Of a stretch of 64,000 nt of DNA, positions 35,469 through 43,723 are shown piece by piece. The stretch lies in assembly GCA_947449315.1 (NCBI GenBank), contig CANFRC010000003.1, positions 166,915 through 230,914 of the forward strand, read 5' to 3'. The notes under the pieces are model-generated. The model was not told the DNA's origin and searched no databases. It saw only the letters and a list, made by a program, of their open reading frames with translations. Both the position numbers and the translations under genes were made by a program. This stretch comes from Bacteroidota bacterium. Its GTDB lineage: Bacteria > Bacteroidota > Bacteroidia > 2-12-FULL-35-15. The first letter of the stretch is position 1, and every line of letters starts with the position of its first letter.

Positions 35469-36623
35469 TTATTTTACTACAGAAAATTTACCTGTGTTCG
35501 TTATGCTATTTTTCTTATCGAGAATGGAATAGCTGTACATTCCATTCGCAAAACTTGACGTATTTAGAATTACTTTATCCGCAGTAACAGGTGAGGAATT
35601 AATTAAACGGCCGGTAATATCATAAACTAAAATTAAACTTGCTTTCGAAGGATCAATATTAAAACTAATCACATTTTGAGCAGGATTAGGGAATACATTG
35701 ATGTTCGACGCCGCAGCCATCTCATTTACCCCTAAAGTAGCCAAAGGAGAAGCTAACCAAACAACACTTTTAACAGCACCATATGAATCCATTGTTGCTG
35801 TTACAAGAGGAACACCTGTGTCATTTGCATACCAATAGTAAGTAACAACAGAATCTTTTTTCGCTTTATAAAAGAACCAAACATATAATAATGCATCATG
35901 TGCATCAATGGTGTCAACAGTTATTTTTGTTTCTTTCACGCGCAATGCATCAAATGTTCCTGCTGCAGTTGTGATAGTTCCCCAAGCATCTGCAACGACA
36001 GATTTAAAAACAATCTTTTTTTCTCGGAGCGAATCGCTCATTCCGCATTTATGAATAGCTGAAGTACAGTTAGAGAAAATAAAATTTTTGGTGTCAGAAA
36101 CGGATGGGGTGTAATTCGGAGGAACACTCCCATAAAAGTATTGTGTAAAATTCACATAATTCTGGGTGAAAGTAGAATTATATTCCAATGGGAATTCAAG
36201 TACTTTTTCAACCGGAGTATTTGTTTTAATAAGGGTTGTTTTTGCTCCTCCCGGGAAAAGTATTTTATTTTCAGTATTTGCTATGATTGTAAGATCAGCT
36301 GGGCTATTTACTGCATAATCGATATCACCAGCAGCATTCACAGGAATGATCAGATTAGAAACTGGGAGATCATAATAATTAGGTGCATCAACAGGTGAAA
36401 TAAACATTAAAGTATCAATGAAGTCGGCATTTAAAACGCCTAAGTAATTCCACGTTTGATTTGTGCCAGCAGGACCAACATTAATGGTTGGAACAGAATC
36501 GTGTGCCTGATAAATTATTTTTCCGGGGCTAGCCATGTCAAGAGATGAAATGGTCACCTGAGAAAATAGACTTGAAGAAAATAATAACAATAAAGAAACG
36601 AGCGTTAATTTGATTTTTTTCAT
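35469..36623 (-). CDS. T9SS-secreted protein, paralogue A of a tandem pair
   Basis: From the ATG at 36623 the protein begins KKIKLTLVSLLLLFSSS, a good signal peptide; an in-frame start 48 nt further upstream would bury it. The mature part starts VTISSLDMASPGKIIYQ and has the same layout as the next gene upstream (ITITSADVAAPIKVIYQ): an N-terminal domain of about 280 residues and a T9SS type A sorting domain (VFPNPAQNVISFNI ... GKFSVVK). Function unknown. 384 residues. Confidence 0.84.
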   Translation of the reverse strand: MKKIKLTLVSLLLLFSSSLFSQVTISSLDMASPGKIIYQAHDSVPTINVGPAGTNQTWNYLGVLNADFIDTLMFISPVDAPNYYDLPVSNLIIPVNAAGDIDYAVNSPADLTIIANTENKILFPGGAKTTLIKTNTPVEKVLEFPLEYNSTFTQNYVNFTQYFYGSVPPNYTPSVSDTKNFIFSNCTSAIHKCGMSDSLREKKIVFKSVVADAWGTITTAAGTFDALRVKETKITVDTIDAHDALLYVWFFYKAKKDSVVTYYWYANDTGVPLVTATMDSYGAVKSVVWLASPLATLGVNEMAAASNINVFPNPAQNVISFNIDPSKASLILVYDITGRLINSSPVTADKVILNTSSFANGMYSYSILDKKNSITNTGKFSVVK

Positions 36624-36691
36624 TTTTTTGCAAAACATATAGTCTAACAAATTTACAACAATAAACCACATTTTGCAAACTATTGGACATA

Positions 36692-36730
36692 AAAAAGAGC
36701 CCTAAAAAACTCGTTTTCAGGGCTCTTTTT
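36692..36730 (-). terminator. terminator between the two T9SS paralogues
   Basis: Stem AAAAAGAGCCCT / AGGGCTCTTTTT (36692-36703, 36719-36730), with the loop partly able to pair further. T-runs exist on both strands. Each paralogue therefore has its own transcript. Confidence 0.9.
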
Positions 36731-36741
36731 AGTACCAAATA

Positions 36742-37818
36742 CTATTTTACAATAGCAAATTTCCCTTGATTTAAGACCGTTTGATCCTTGCCAAATACGC
36801 GGTAAGAATATTGTCCGTTTGAAAGATCTGAGGTATTTACAACCGTATGATCAGCAGTTACTGAGAACGATTTCACTACTCTACCGGCAATATCAAAAAC
36901 TTGAACTGAGGCAACTTTATTTGCATCTACATCAATATTAATTTGATTTTGAGCAGGATTTGGATATGCATTTACTTGTTCAGAGGCTGTAAATTCATTG
37001 ATTCCGGCTAAAGGCAATGATAGCAACCATTGCGTTTGCTTTATTGCGCCTAGTGAGTCAAGTTTAATTGACACTAATGGAAAACCAACACCATTTGCCC
37101 ACCAGCTATAACCAGTTGTTGAATCGGCAGAAACTTGAACATTATATTGCCACCCCAAAAATGCAACTTGAGCATCTGTTGTATCATGTTTCACAATTGT
37201 TTCTTTTACTCGAATAACGTTGAATGGACCTAAAGGACTTGTTAATGTACCCCATGCGTCTACAAGGACAGTTTTGTTTTGTGATGATCTTTGTTTAACA
37301 GTATCGACAGTTAATCCAATCCCTGGATCTAAACCAAGAAAGAAAGTTGTGTTTGTTCTAAAATTATTAGTATAGTTTGTCAAATAAGTTCCTGGAAAAT
37401 TCATTAAAACTTCAGAAGGAGTGTTTATTTGTTTTATAGGAGTTGGGCCAGCACCAAAATCGAGATTTGCAGCATTTCCTTCCAGCGTAAATCCTGTTGA
37501 AGAATTTGTCAAATACGCGTAATTATTTTGCCATCCTTGCTTCATAACCAAGTTAGAAGAAGGGAAAGCGGCATCCGGAGCCCAGGCATACGACATAAAT
37601 GTCAACGTATCCACAGTATGTGAATTTAACATCGACATATCCCATGTTTGGCTAGTTCCAGCCGAACCTACTGAAAGACCTGCGCTTGGCAGCGTATCAT
37701 TCGATTGGTAAATCACTTTGATAGGAGCAGCAACATCTGCTGAAGTAATAGTGATCTGAGCCTTTACGGCCAAAACACTAAAAAGTAACGTTGAAACGAT
37801 TAGTAAATTTTTTTTCAT
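36742..37818 (-). CDS. T9SS-secreted protein, paralogue B of a tandem pair
   Basis: Start taken at the ATG at 37818 (KKNLLIVSTLLFSVLAVKAQ signal peptide); the frame extends 14 codons further upstream but those residues are not signal-like. The domain is paralogous to the neighbour at 35469-36623 (matching N-terminus, a shared VKET segment, and the same C-terminal T9SS type A sorting domain YPNPAQNQINIDV ... GKFAIVK). 358 residues. The ligand or substrate is unknown. Confidence 0.84.
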   Translation of the reverse strand: MKKNLLIVSTLLFSVLAVKAQITITSADVAAPIKVIYQSNDTLPSAGLSVGSAGTSQTWDMSMLNSHTVDTLTFMSYAWAPDAAFPSSNLVMKQGWQNNYAYLTNSSTGFTLEGNAANLDFGAGPTPIKQINTPSEVLMNFPGTYLTNYTNNFRTNTTFFLGLDPGIGLTVDTVKQRSSQNKTVLVDAWGTLTSPLGPFNVIRVKETIVKHDTTDAQVAFLGWQYNVQVSADSTTGYSWWANGVGFPLVSIKLDSLGAIKQTQWLLSLPLAGINEFTASEQVNAYPNPAQNQINIDVDANKVASVQVFDIAGRVVKSFSVTADHTVVNTSDLSNGQYSYRVFGKDQTVLNQGKFAIVK

Positions 37819-37954
37819 GGTTGTATGGTTTAGTAGTTTACTCAAATAGTTTATGGACAAATATACAAAAAGTGTGATTTAAAATTATACTTACAACTAA
37901 ATTCTAATCAGACTAAATTTTAGCAGTGTGATCAGCTATACAATCAGACTCAAT

Positions 37955-39799
37955 CTAAACAAACGATTGCATTTCGTGCAATTTATGATAGGTACCATTT
38001 TTCGCCAGCAACTCATTATGAGTACCTCTTTCAATGATCTCCCCTTTTTGCATCACAATGATTTCATCGGCATGTTGAATGGTCGATAATCGATGCGCAA
38101 TAACCACAGATGTCCGATTTTTCATCAGCTTGTTTAATGCATCCTGAACCAAGCGTTCGCTTTCGGTATCCAATGCGGACGTTGCTTCATCTAAAATTAA
38201 AATAGGCGGATTTTTTAATACTGCTCTAGCGATGCTCATGCGCTGCCTTTGTCCACCTGACATTTTACTTCCTCTGTCGCCAATATTGGTTTGATAGCCA
38301 TCTGGCATATGTGCAATAAATTCATGCGCATTGGCAATTTTTGCCGCTTCTATCACTTGCTGCTCTGTAACTCCTTCTATGCCAAAGGCGATATTATTAA
38401 ATACGGTATCATTGAATAAAATAGATTCTTGGGTAACAATGCCCATTAATGCACGAACATCTTTCATTTTAGCTTCTTTGATAGAAACACCATCAATTAA
38501 TATCTCCCCTTTGGTAGTATCATAAAAACGAGGAAGCATGTCTGCCATGGTGGTTTTGCCGGAGCCCGATTGACCAACCAGTGCAATGGTCTTTCCTTTT
38601 TCAATTTTCAGATTGATATTATTTAATACCCATCCTACTTCCCCTTCGCGATAAGCGAAAGACACATTTTTATATTCTATCTCTTTTTCAAATTTGTTGA
38701 TCGATCTCGCATTCGCAGGATCTTTGATTGTTATTTCTGCATTTAATATCTGATCGATTCGTTCTGAAGACGCCAGTCCTTTCTGAACACTATAATAGGC
38801 ACTTGTAAATGATTTGGCTGGAGTGAGCAATTGCGTGAACATCACTAAATACATAATAAGCAGCGCTCCATCCATCGATTTATCTACGATTACCATCTTA
38901 CCACCCAAATAAAGAATGATCACCAAAACGGTAACTCCTAAAAACTCACTCAGCGGTGATGCCAGATCTACCTTGCGGTACATTTTTATTGAGATGGATG
39001 TATATTGTTGGTTTTCATTTCTAAATTTTTCATTGATGTTTTTTTCTGCATTAAAGCCTTTGATGATCCTTAATCCGCCTAATGTTTCATCCATGATGGA
39101 TAGCAATACGCCCATTTTCTCTTTTCCACGGGAAGCAGAACGTTTTAAACTTTTACCAATGCGTCCGATCAGCAAGGCGGTTAAGGGCAATAAAACAAAT
39201 GCTACTAGGGTTAGTTGTGTGCTGATTCCAAACATCATTACTAGAAAAACAACAATTGTCAGCGGCTCACGGAAGATCATTTCCAGCGACTGCATCACAC
39301 TCCATTCAATCTCTTGCACATCCGTTGTCATGCGGGAAATAATGTCTCCTTTTCGCTCTTCGGAATAATAGGATAATGGCAATTCCAGCGTTTTATTCAA
39401 CAGTTGGTTTCGCATATCCCGCACTACGCCATTGCGTATAGGGGATAAAAAAAACATAGCCAGATAACGGAATAAATTTTTAAGGAAGATGGTTGCTACA
39501 ATGAAAAGGCAAATCCAGATCAGCACATTTAATTTACCATTGGAAACCGTTGCTTGCGCCATTAAATAATTGATTGTGCCAACAATTCCATCGGAAGAAA
39601 AACTAAAAACGGGCTTTCCTTTTTCAATAATAGCATTAATTTCATTGGGATCATTTGAAAACAATACCTTCAGAAAAGGGAACATTAAGGCAATAGAAAA
39701 CAATGAAAAAATAACGGAAAGGATATTAAAAACAATATTCCAGATAGCATATCGCCAATAACCTTTTACATAACGAAGAACACCGAAAAAATTTTTCAT
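37955..39799 (-). CDS. ABC exporter, MsbA-like half-transporter
   Basis: A half-size ABC exporter of 614 residues: a six-helix membrane domain (about 1-340) fused to a nucleotide-binding domain with Walker A GQSGSGKTT (about 405), signature MSGGQRQR, Walker B ILILDEATSALD and the H-loop IAHRLST. It works as a homodimer in the inner membrane. By similarity to MsbA it may flip lipid A-core or other lipids, but the substrate is not proven by sequence. It is divergent from rbfA with 61 nt between starts. Confidence 0.9.
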   Translation of the reverse strand: MKNFFGVLRYVKGYWRYAIWNIVFNILSVIFSLFSIALMFPFLKVLFSNDPNEINAIIEKGKPVFSFSSDGIVGTINYLMAQATVSNGKLNVLIWICLFIVATIFLKNLFRYLAMFFLSPIRNGVVRDMRNQLLNKTLELPLSYYSEERKGDIISRMTTDVQEIEWSVMQSLEMIFREPLTIVVFLVMMFGISTQLTLVAFVLLPLTALLIGRIGKSLKRSASRGKEKMGVLLSIMDETLGGLRIIKGFNAEKNINEKFRNENQQYTSISIKMYRKVDLASPLSEFLGVTVLVIILYLGGKMVIVDKSMDGALLIMYLVMFTQLLTPAKSFTSAYYSVQKGLASSERIDQILNAEITIKDPANARSINKFEKEIEYKNVSFAYREGEVGWVLNNINLKIEKGKTIALVGQSGSGKTTMADMLPRFYDTTKGEILIDGVSIKEAKMKDVRALMGIVTQESILFNDTVFNNIAFGIEGVTEQQVIEAAKIANAHEFIAHMPDGYQTNIGDRGSKMSGGQRQRMSIARAVLKNPPILILDEATSALDTESERLVQDALNKLMKNRTSVVIAHRLSTIQHADEIIVMQKGEIIERGTHNELLAKNGTYHKLHEMQSFV

Positions 39800-39860
39800 T
39801 CGGCAAAGATAGTGTTTGTAGGCTTAATTTTGCTAATTTTACACTCATAATATAGTTAAA

Positions 39861-40199
39861 ATGGATTCTACACGTCAGTTAAAAGTATCGCGATTAATAC
39901 AAAAGGAGTTGGGCGAAATATTTCAAAGAGAAACGCGTTTACTTTTTGGCAATGCTCTCATTACAGTTACTCAAGTGCGTGTAAGTCCGGATCTAGGGAT
40001 TGCGAAAGTGTATGTGAGTTTATTTAATGTTCCAGATAACAAAGAACTTTTAAAATTGATACAGGTTCATACAAAGGAAATTCGGATGAAGCTTTCTGAA
40101 CGTATAAAAAAACAAGTCCGTATTATTCCTAATCTGGTATTTTTTCATGATGACTCCTTGGATTATGCCATGCGAATTGATGAACTTCTTAAAAAGTAA
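39861..40199 (+). CDS. rbfA: ribosome-binding factor A
   Basis: RbfA is a single KH-like domain protein (112 residues) needed for 16S rRNA 5'-end maturation and cold adaptation. The opening STRQLKVSRLIQKELGEIFQ and the end FHDDSLDYAMRIDELL are typical. The LolC/E-like permease gene follows after a 74-86 nt gap containing interleaved inverted repeats. Confidence 0.95.
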   Translation: MDSTRQLKVSRLIQKELGEIFQRETRLLFGNALITVTQVRVSPDLGIAKVYVSLFNVPDNKELLKLIQVHTKEIRMKLSERIKKQVRIIPNLVFFHDDSLDYAMRIDELLKK

Positions 40200-40208
40200 T
40201 TGATTGCA

Positions 40209-40261
40209 AATTGAACAATAAGCAGTAGGCCGTTGTTCAATTCATTGGATCTCCTACTGCT
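40209..40261 (+). promoter_or_regulatory. interleaved inverted repeats between rbfA and the LolC/E-like gene
   Basis: Stem A: AATTGAACAA (40209-40218) with TTGTTCAATT (40233-40242). Stem B: AGCAGTAGG (40221-40229) with CCTACTGCT (40253-40261). Both are perfect. Because the order is A-B-A'-B', the two stems are either mutually exclusive or form an H-type pseudoknot. There is no T-run, so it is not an ordinary terminator. Confidence 0.6.
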
Positions 40262-40285
40262 CAATTGATTTAATTGTCTACAGAT

Positions 40286-41491
40286 TTGAACTTTCCTTTC
40301 TTCATAGCAAAACGTTATCTGATCTCAAAAAAATCGCACAACGCTATCAATATCATTTCTGGTATTTCTATAACGGGAATTTGCATTGGGACCATGGCTT
40401 TGGTAATTGTTCTTTCTGCATTTAACGGACTATCAGGACTTGTTCAATCGCTTTACAATTCATTCGACCCGATGATCTCCATCACTGCGAAACAAGGAAA
40501 AACTTTTGATCCGAATAGTATGGAATTTCAATCGTTAAAAAAAGTAAATGGCATTGCTTATTATACAGAAGTGGTTGAAGGAAATGCGTTATTGAAGCAT
40601 CTCGACAAACAATGCATTGCAACAATCAAAGGTGTGAGCGATCAATTTGAAAAGATGAGCGGATTTGATACACTTGTTAGTGAAGGCCATTTCAGCCTGA
40701 ATAACAATTCGATCATTATAGGAAATGGAATCAGTTATAAATTGCAAACAGGACCCAATGACATCTCCTCTCCTATTTCGGTTTATGCACCCAAGCGTGG
40801 AAAAACAAATTCCTTAAATCCGGAAGACGGTTTAAATGAATTGAAAATGTATCCTGCTGGAACGTTCACGATCAATGATGAATTTGATGAGAAATATGCA
40901 TTGATGAATATTGATAAAGCAAGAGAATTACTCGATTATTCGAATGAAGTTACTTCTATTGAATTAAGCCTAAAGCAGGGCATAAAAAGCGATCAGATAC
41001 AAGTGGAGATCCAAAAAATACTGGGAGAAAAATATGAAGTAAAAAACAGAGAGCAGCAAAATGCCATGCTCTATAAAACATTTAAATCTGAGAAGTTGTG
41101 GACGTTCATCATCCTTCTTTTTATCTTGATAATCGCTACGTTTAATGTGATTGGTTCTTTGACCATGCTAATCATCGAAAAGAAAAAAGACATCACTATT
41201 TTACACAATATGGGTGCTGATGTTCGTTTGATCCGTAAAATATTTCTTGTGGAAGGATTGCTTATCACCTTTATTGGTGCTGCACTTGGACTAACACTCG
41301 GTATAACATTGTGTTGGTTGCAAATGAAATTTGAAATTATTAAATTAACAGAAGGGTATGTTGTCAATGCTTATCCTGTTAAGGTATTAGCTACTGACAT
41401 GGTGTCCGTTTTAGCAGCAGTATTACTAATCGGATTTTTTGCAGCCTGGTATCCTGTTAGGGTATTCACAAAAAAGCATTTGGCATTTTAA
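40286..41491 (+). CDS. ABC transporter permease, LolC/LolE family
   Basis: Permease of the FtsX/MacB superfamily resembling LolC/E, which extract lipoproteins from the inner membrane. One membrane segment near the N-terminus (about 22-47) is followed by a large periplasmic domain (about 48-265) and three segments at about 270-295, 315-350 and 365-395. The start codon is not ATG: TTG at 40286 gives the family N-terminus NFPFFIAKRYLISKKSHNAI; TTG at 40274 is possible and adds four residues. The matching ATPase (LolD) is not in the window. Confidence 0.85.
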   Translation: MNFPFFIAKRYLISKKSHNAINIISGISITGICIGTMALVIVLSAFNGLSGLVQSLYNSFDPMISITAKQGKTFDPNSMEFQSLKKVNGIAYYTEVVEGNALLKHLDKQCIATIKGVSDQFEKMSGFDTLVSEGHFSLNNNSIIIGNGISYKLQTGPNDISSPISVYAPKRGKTNSLNPEDGLNELKMYPAGTFTINDEFDEKYALMNIDKARELLDYSNEVTSIELSLKQGIKSDQIQVEIQKILGEKYEVKNREQQNAMLYKTFKSEKLWTFIILLFILIIATFNVIGSLTMLIIEKKKDITILHNMGADVRLIRKIFLVEGLLITFIGAALGLTLGITLCWLQMKFEIIKLTEGYVVNAYPVKVLATDMVSVLAAVLLIGFFAAWYPVRVFTKKHLAF

Positions 41492-42489
41492 CTCCCTTGT
41501 ACTATTTCCATTTCAGCATATTGTTTTTCAACTTTATCCAAAATAGTAATAATCTCCTCATACGAATAGGTGGTCACTAATTTCAAGCGGTGTTCTTTGA
41601 AATTTGGAAGTCCTTTAAAATAGTTGGTATAATGTCTGCGCATCTCCACAATTCCAGCATGATTACTTTTCCATCTCATTGAGAAATCAAGATGTTCTTT
41701 ACACACTTTCACGCGATCAAAAATTGTGGGAGCAGGCAAATGTTCCCCAGTTTTTAAAAAATGTTTTATCTCATTAAAGATCCAAGGATAACCAATACTT
41801 GCTCTGCCAATCATGATTCCATCCACACCATATCGGTTTTTCATAGCCAATGCTTTTTCCGGAGAATCCACATCACCATTACCAAAGATAGGAATCGTGA
41901 TTCTTGAATTATTTTTTATGTCACCGATCAATGTCCAGTCGGCATCTCCTTTATATAACTGAGAACGTGTACGACCATGAATAGTAAGTGCGGAGATCCC
42001 AATATCCTGAAGTCGTTCAGCAACTTCCACTACATTTTTTGTATTATCATCCCAACCCAAACGTGTTTTAACCGTTACAGGTCGTGTTGCTATTTTCACA
42101 ATGGCAGAGGTCATCTCCACCATTTTAGGAATATCCTGTAACAAAGCTGCACCGGCACCTTTGCAGGCAACTTGTCGCACGGGACAACCATAATTGATAT
42201 CGATCAAATCGGGCTTAGCATTATCTGCAATAATACCCGCTTCTCGCATGGAATCAATATCGGAGCCGAACAATTGGATTCCAATCGGGCGTTCGTATTC
42301 AAAAATATCCAGTTTCTGAACGCTTTTAGCAGCATCACGGATCAATCCTTCAGAAGAAATAAATTCGGTATACATCATATCCGCACCATTTTTTTTACAA
42401 ACTGCACGGAAAGGCGGATCACTTACATCCTCCATAGGAGCAAGTAACAAAGGGAATTCGCCTAATTCTATATTACCTATTTTTGTCAA
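41488..42489 (-). CDS. dusB: tRNA-dihydrouridine synthase (DusB-like)
   Basis: An FMN-dependent TIM-barrel enzyme reducing uridine to dihydrouridine in tRNA D-loops. LLLAPMEDVSDPPFR marks the flavin site, INYGCPVRQVACKGAGAALL contains the catalytic C102, and HGRTRSQLYKGDADW and NGDVDSPEKAL follow. 333 residues, with the C-terminal helical tRNA-binding domain. Its stop overlaps the end of the convergent permease gene by 4 nt. Confidence 0.94.
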   Translation of the reverse strand: MTKIGNIELGEFPLLLAPMEDVSDPPFRAVCKKNGADMMYTEFISSEGLIRDAAKSVQKLDIFEYERPIGIQLFGSDIDSMREAGIIADNAKPDLIDINYGCPVRQVACKGAGAALLQDIPKMVEMTSAIVKIATRPVTVKTRLGWDDNTKNVVEVAERLQDIGISALTIHGRTRSQLYKGDADWTLIGDIKNNSRITIPIFGNGDVDSPEKALAMKNRYGVDGIMIGRASIGYPWIFNEIKHFLKTGEHLPAPTIFDRVKVCKEHLDFSMRWKSNHAGIVEMRRHYTNYFKGLPNFKEHRLKLVTTYSYEEIITILDKVEKQYAEMEIVQGS

Positions 42490-42526
42490 TTTTCTAAAAC
42501 ACTTTAAAACGTGAACACTTAAATAC

Positions 42527-42534
42527 TAACTTTG
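42527..42534 (+). promoter_or_regulatory. -7 box of the CPBP protease gene
   Basis: TAACTTTG matches TAnnTTTG, 27 nt before the ATG at 42562. An in-frame TTG inside the box (42532) is therefore unlikely to be the start. Confidence 0.65.
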
Positions 42535-42561
42535 TGCGAAGTTACCAAAATAAGCCCATTC

Positions 42562-43452
42562 ATGCAAAATATAGAACAAGAGCGACACTCGTGGTTAAAA
42601 TTGACAGTCATTTTAGTATGGCTTTTTATTTATGGATTATTGAATGTATTAGGAGGCAACAATGACGTTGCGCTTAACCTTGACAATCCTGCTGTAATTG
42701 CATTACTGTATATCGGACAAGTACTAGGAATAATAATTTTATTCATCGCACCAACACTTTTGTTTTCGGTCTTCTGGACAAAATCACGTTTAGGATACAC
42801 AGGAATCAAAACAAAGCCAGCACTTGCTTCACTCTTAATTGGAGCAGTAGGTATCTTGCTAGCATTACCCATGATCAACTGGCTGGCTGAATTAAATCAG
42901 AACATGCATTTGCCATCCGCGTTCAGCGCCATGGAAACATGGATGAAAAACAGTGAAGCCAAGGCGGCTGAGATGACAGATGTATTTACAAAAGGAACAA
43001 CGGTTGGTGTATTGCTTTTAAATTTATTTGTAGTTGCTTTTATGGCAGCGTTCAGTGAAGAATTATTTTTCAGAGGGATGTTGCAAAAAGTGCTTATTGA
43101 ATGTTTTAAAAACAAACATATGGGTATCTGGATTGGAGCCATCTTTTTCAGTGCTTTCCATATGCAATTTTACGGATTTCTTCCAAGAATGCTGATGGGT
43201 GCTTATTTAGGGTACCTGTTTGTTTGGAGTGGATCCATTTGGCCCGGAATGATTGCACATTTTATTAATAATGGAACAGCTATTTTCCTTGTATGGCTTT
43301 CCAACAGAGGAGCTATTTCTGCTGATGCAGATAAGATTGGTGCGGAAGGAAGCCAGATGATTTACGTTGTGTCAAGTATTGCAATGGTGGCAATCAGTAT
43401 GATTCTTTTCTACAGAATAGAGAAGAATAGAAAAAGTAACATAACTACTTAA
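42562..43452 (+). CDS. CPBP family intramembrane glutamic endopeptidase
   Basis: Integral membrane protein (296 residues, about eight hydrophobic segments) of the CAAX-protease/Abi family. Motif 1 EELFFRGML (about 165-173) supplies the two catalytic Glu and the Arg; motif 2 is FSAFHMQFYGF; motif 3 is HFINNGTA. Members cleave prenylated or membrane proteins, or act in bacteriocin immunity; the target here is unknown. The start at 42562 is preferred over the TTG at 42532 because of the -7 box. It ends 32 nt before the tRNA-Ser/GIY-YIG locus. Confidence 0.87.
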   Translation: MQNIEQERHSWLKLTVILVWLFIYGLLNVLGGNNDVALNLDNPAVIALLYIGQVLGIIILFIAPTLLFSVFWTKSRLGYTGIKTKPALASLLIGAVGILLALPMINWLAELNQNMHLPSAFSAMETWMKNSEAKAAEMTDVFTKGTTVGVLLLNLFVVAFMAAFSEELFFRGMLQKVLIECFKNKHMGIWIGAIFFSAFHMQFYGFLPRMLMGAYLGYLFVWSGSIWPGMIAHFINNGTAIFLVWLSNRGAISADADKIGAEGSQMIYVVSSIAMVAISMILFYRIEKNRKSNITT

Positions 43453-43484
43453 AACTTTATTACATTTGCAATCCCAAAAAACAG

Positions 43485-43504
43485 TCCGAAGGACTCCTAC
43501 GGAG
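43485..43504. repeat. 20-nt imperfect palindrome, copy 1 (5' edge of the broken tRNA-Ser)
   Basis: TCCGAAGGACTCCTACGGAG. The two halves TCCGAAGGA and TCCTACGGA are complementary except at one position. It abuts the 5' end of the broken tRNA-Ser copy, replacing its first two bases. Confidence 0.85.
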
Positions 43505-43590
43505 AGAGGTGTCAGAGTGGCCGAATGAGCAAGCCTGGTCCGAAGGACTCCTACGGAGAAAGTTTTTATACGCGCAAGCGTATCGCGGGT
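43505..43590 (+). pseudogene. broken tRNA-Ser copy, interrupted and 3'-truncated
   Basis: It matches the intact tRNA-Ser at 43724 from base 3 of the acceptor stem to the start of the T-loop. A 20-nt palindrome is inserted between anticodon positions 35 and 36 (CCTGG/AAAG). The variable arm is TATACGC-GCAA-GCGTATC: it differs from the intact gene at both sides of one pair, so pairing is kept. The anticodon stem has lost one pair (GTTTG changed to GTTTT). The sequence diverges after GCGGGT (43590), so the T-arm and acceptor 3' strand are missing. It cannot make a mature tRNA. Confidence 0.88.
43539..43558. repeat. 20-nt imperfect palindrome, copy 2 (inside the tRNA-Ser anticodon loop)
   Basis: Identical over all 20 nt to the copy at 43485-43504. 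It is inserted between the second and third anticodon base of the broken tRNA-Ser. No target-site duplication is visible. Confidence 0.9.
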
Positions 43591-43610
43591 GATGATGAAA
43601 AGAGTTTATA

Positions 43611-43715
43611 ATGTATTATACGTACATATTAAAAAGTAAAAAAGACGGTAAATATTATTATGGAAGTACGATAAATTTAGAAAATCGACTAGCCAAACAT
43701 AATAATATTATTTAA
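43611..43715 (+). pseudogene. GIY-YIG endonuclease, truncated N-terminal module
   Basis: A 34-codon frame reads MYYTYILKSKKDGKYYYGST followed by [13 protein letters not shown] after one Ile. This is the beta-strand/GIY-YIG/Arg core of the GIY-YIG nuclease superfamily: YTYIL as the first strand, YYYGST as the second motif, and the conserved Arg of ENRL. Family proteins are about 80-100 residues, and the catalytic Glu and the rest of the domain are missing here. The frame ends in TAATAA 8 nt before the intact tRNA-Ser. The terminal NNII resembles family C-termini, so an internal deletion is possible. Probably a remnant without nuclease activity. Confidence 0.75.
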
Positions 43716-43723
43716 TAACAAAC

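Noticed and set aside
43505..43590. Broken tRNA-Ser as a functional tRNA with a 20-nt intron
   Set aside because: An insertion in the anticodon loop is where introns sit, but the copy also lacks the 3' half of the T-arm and the acceptor strand, so no mature tRNA could form.
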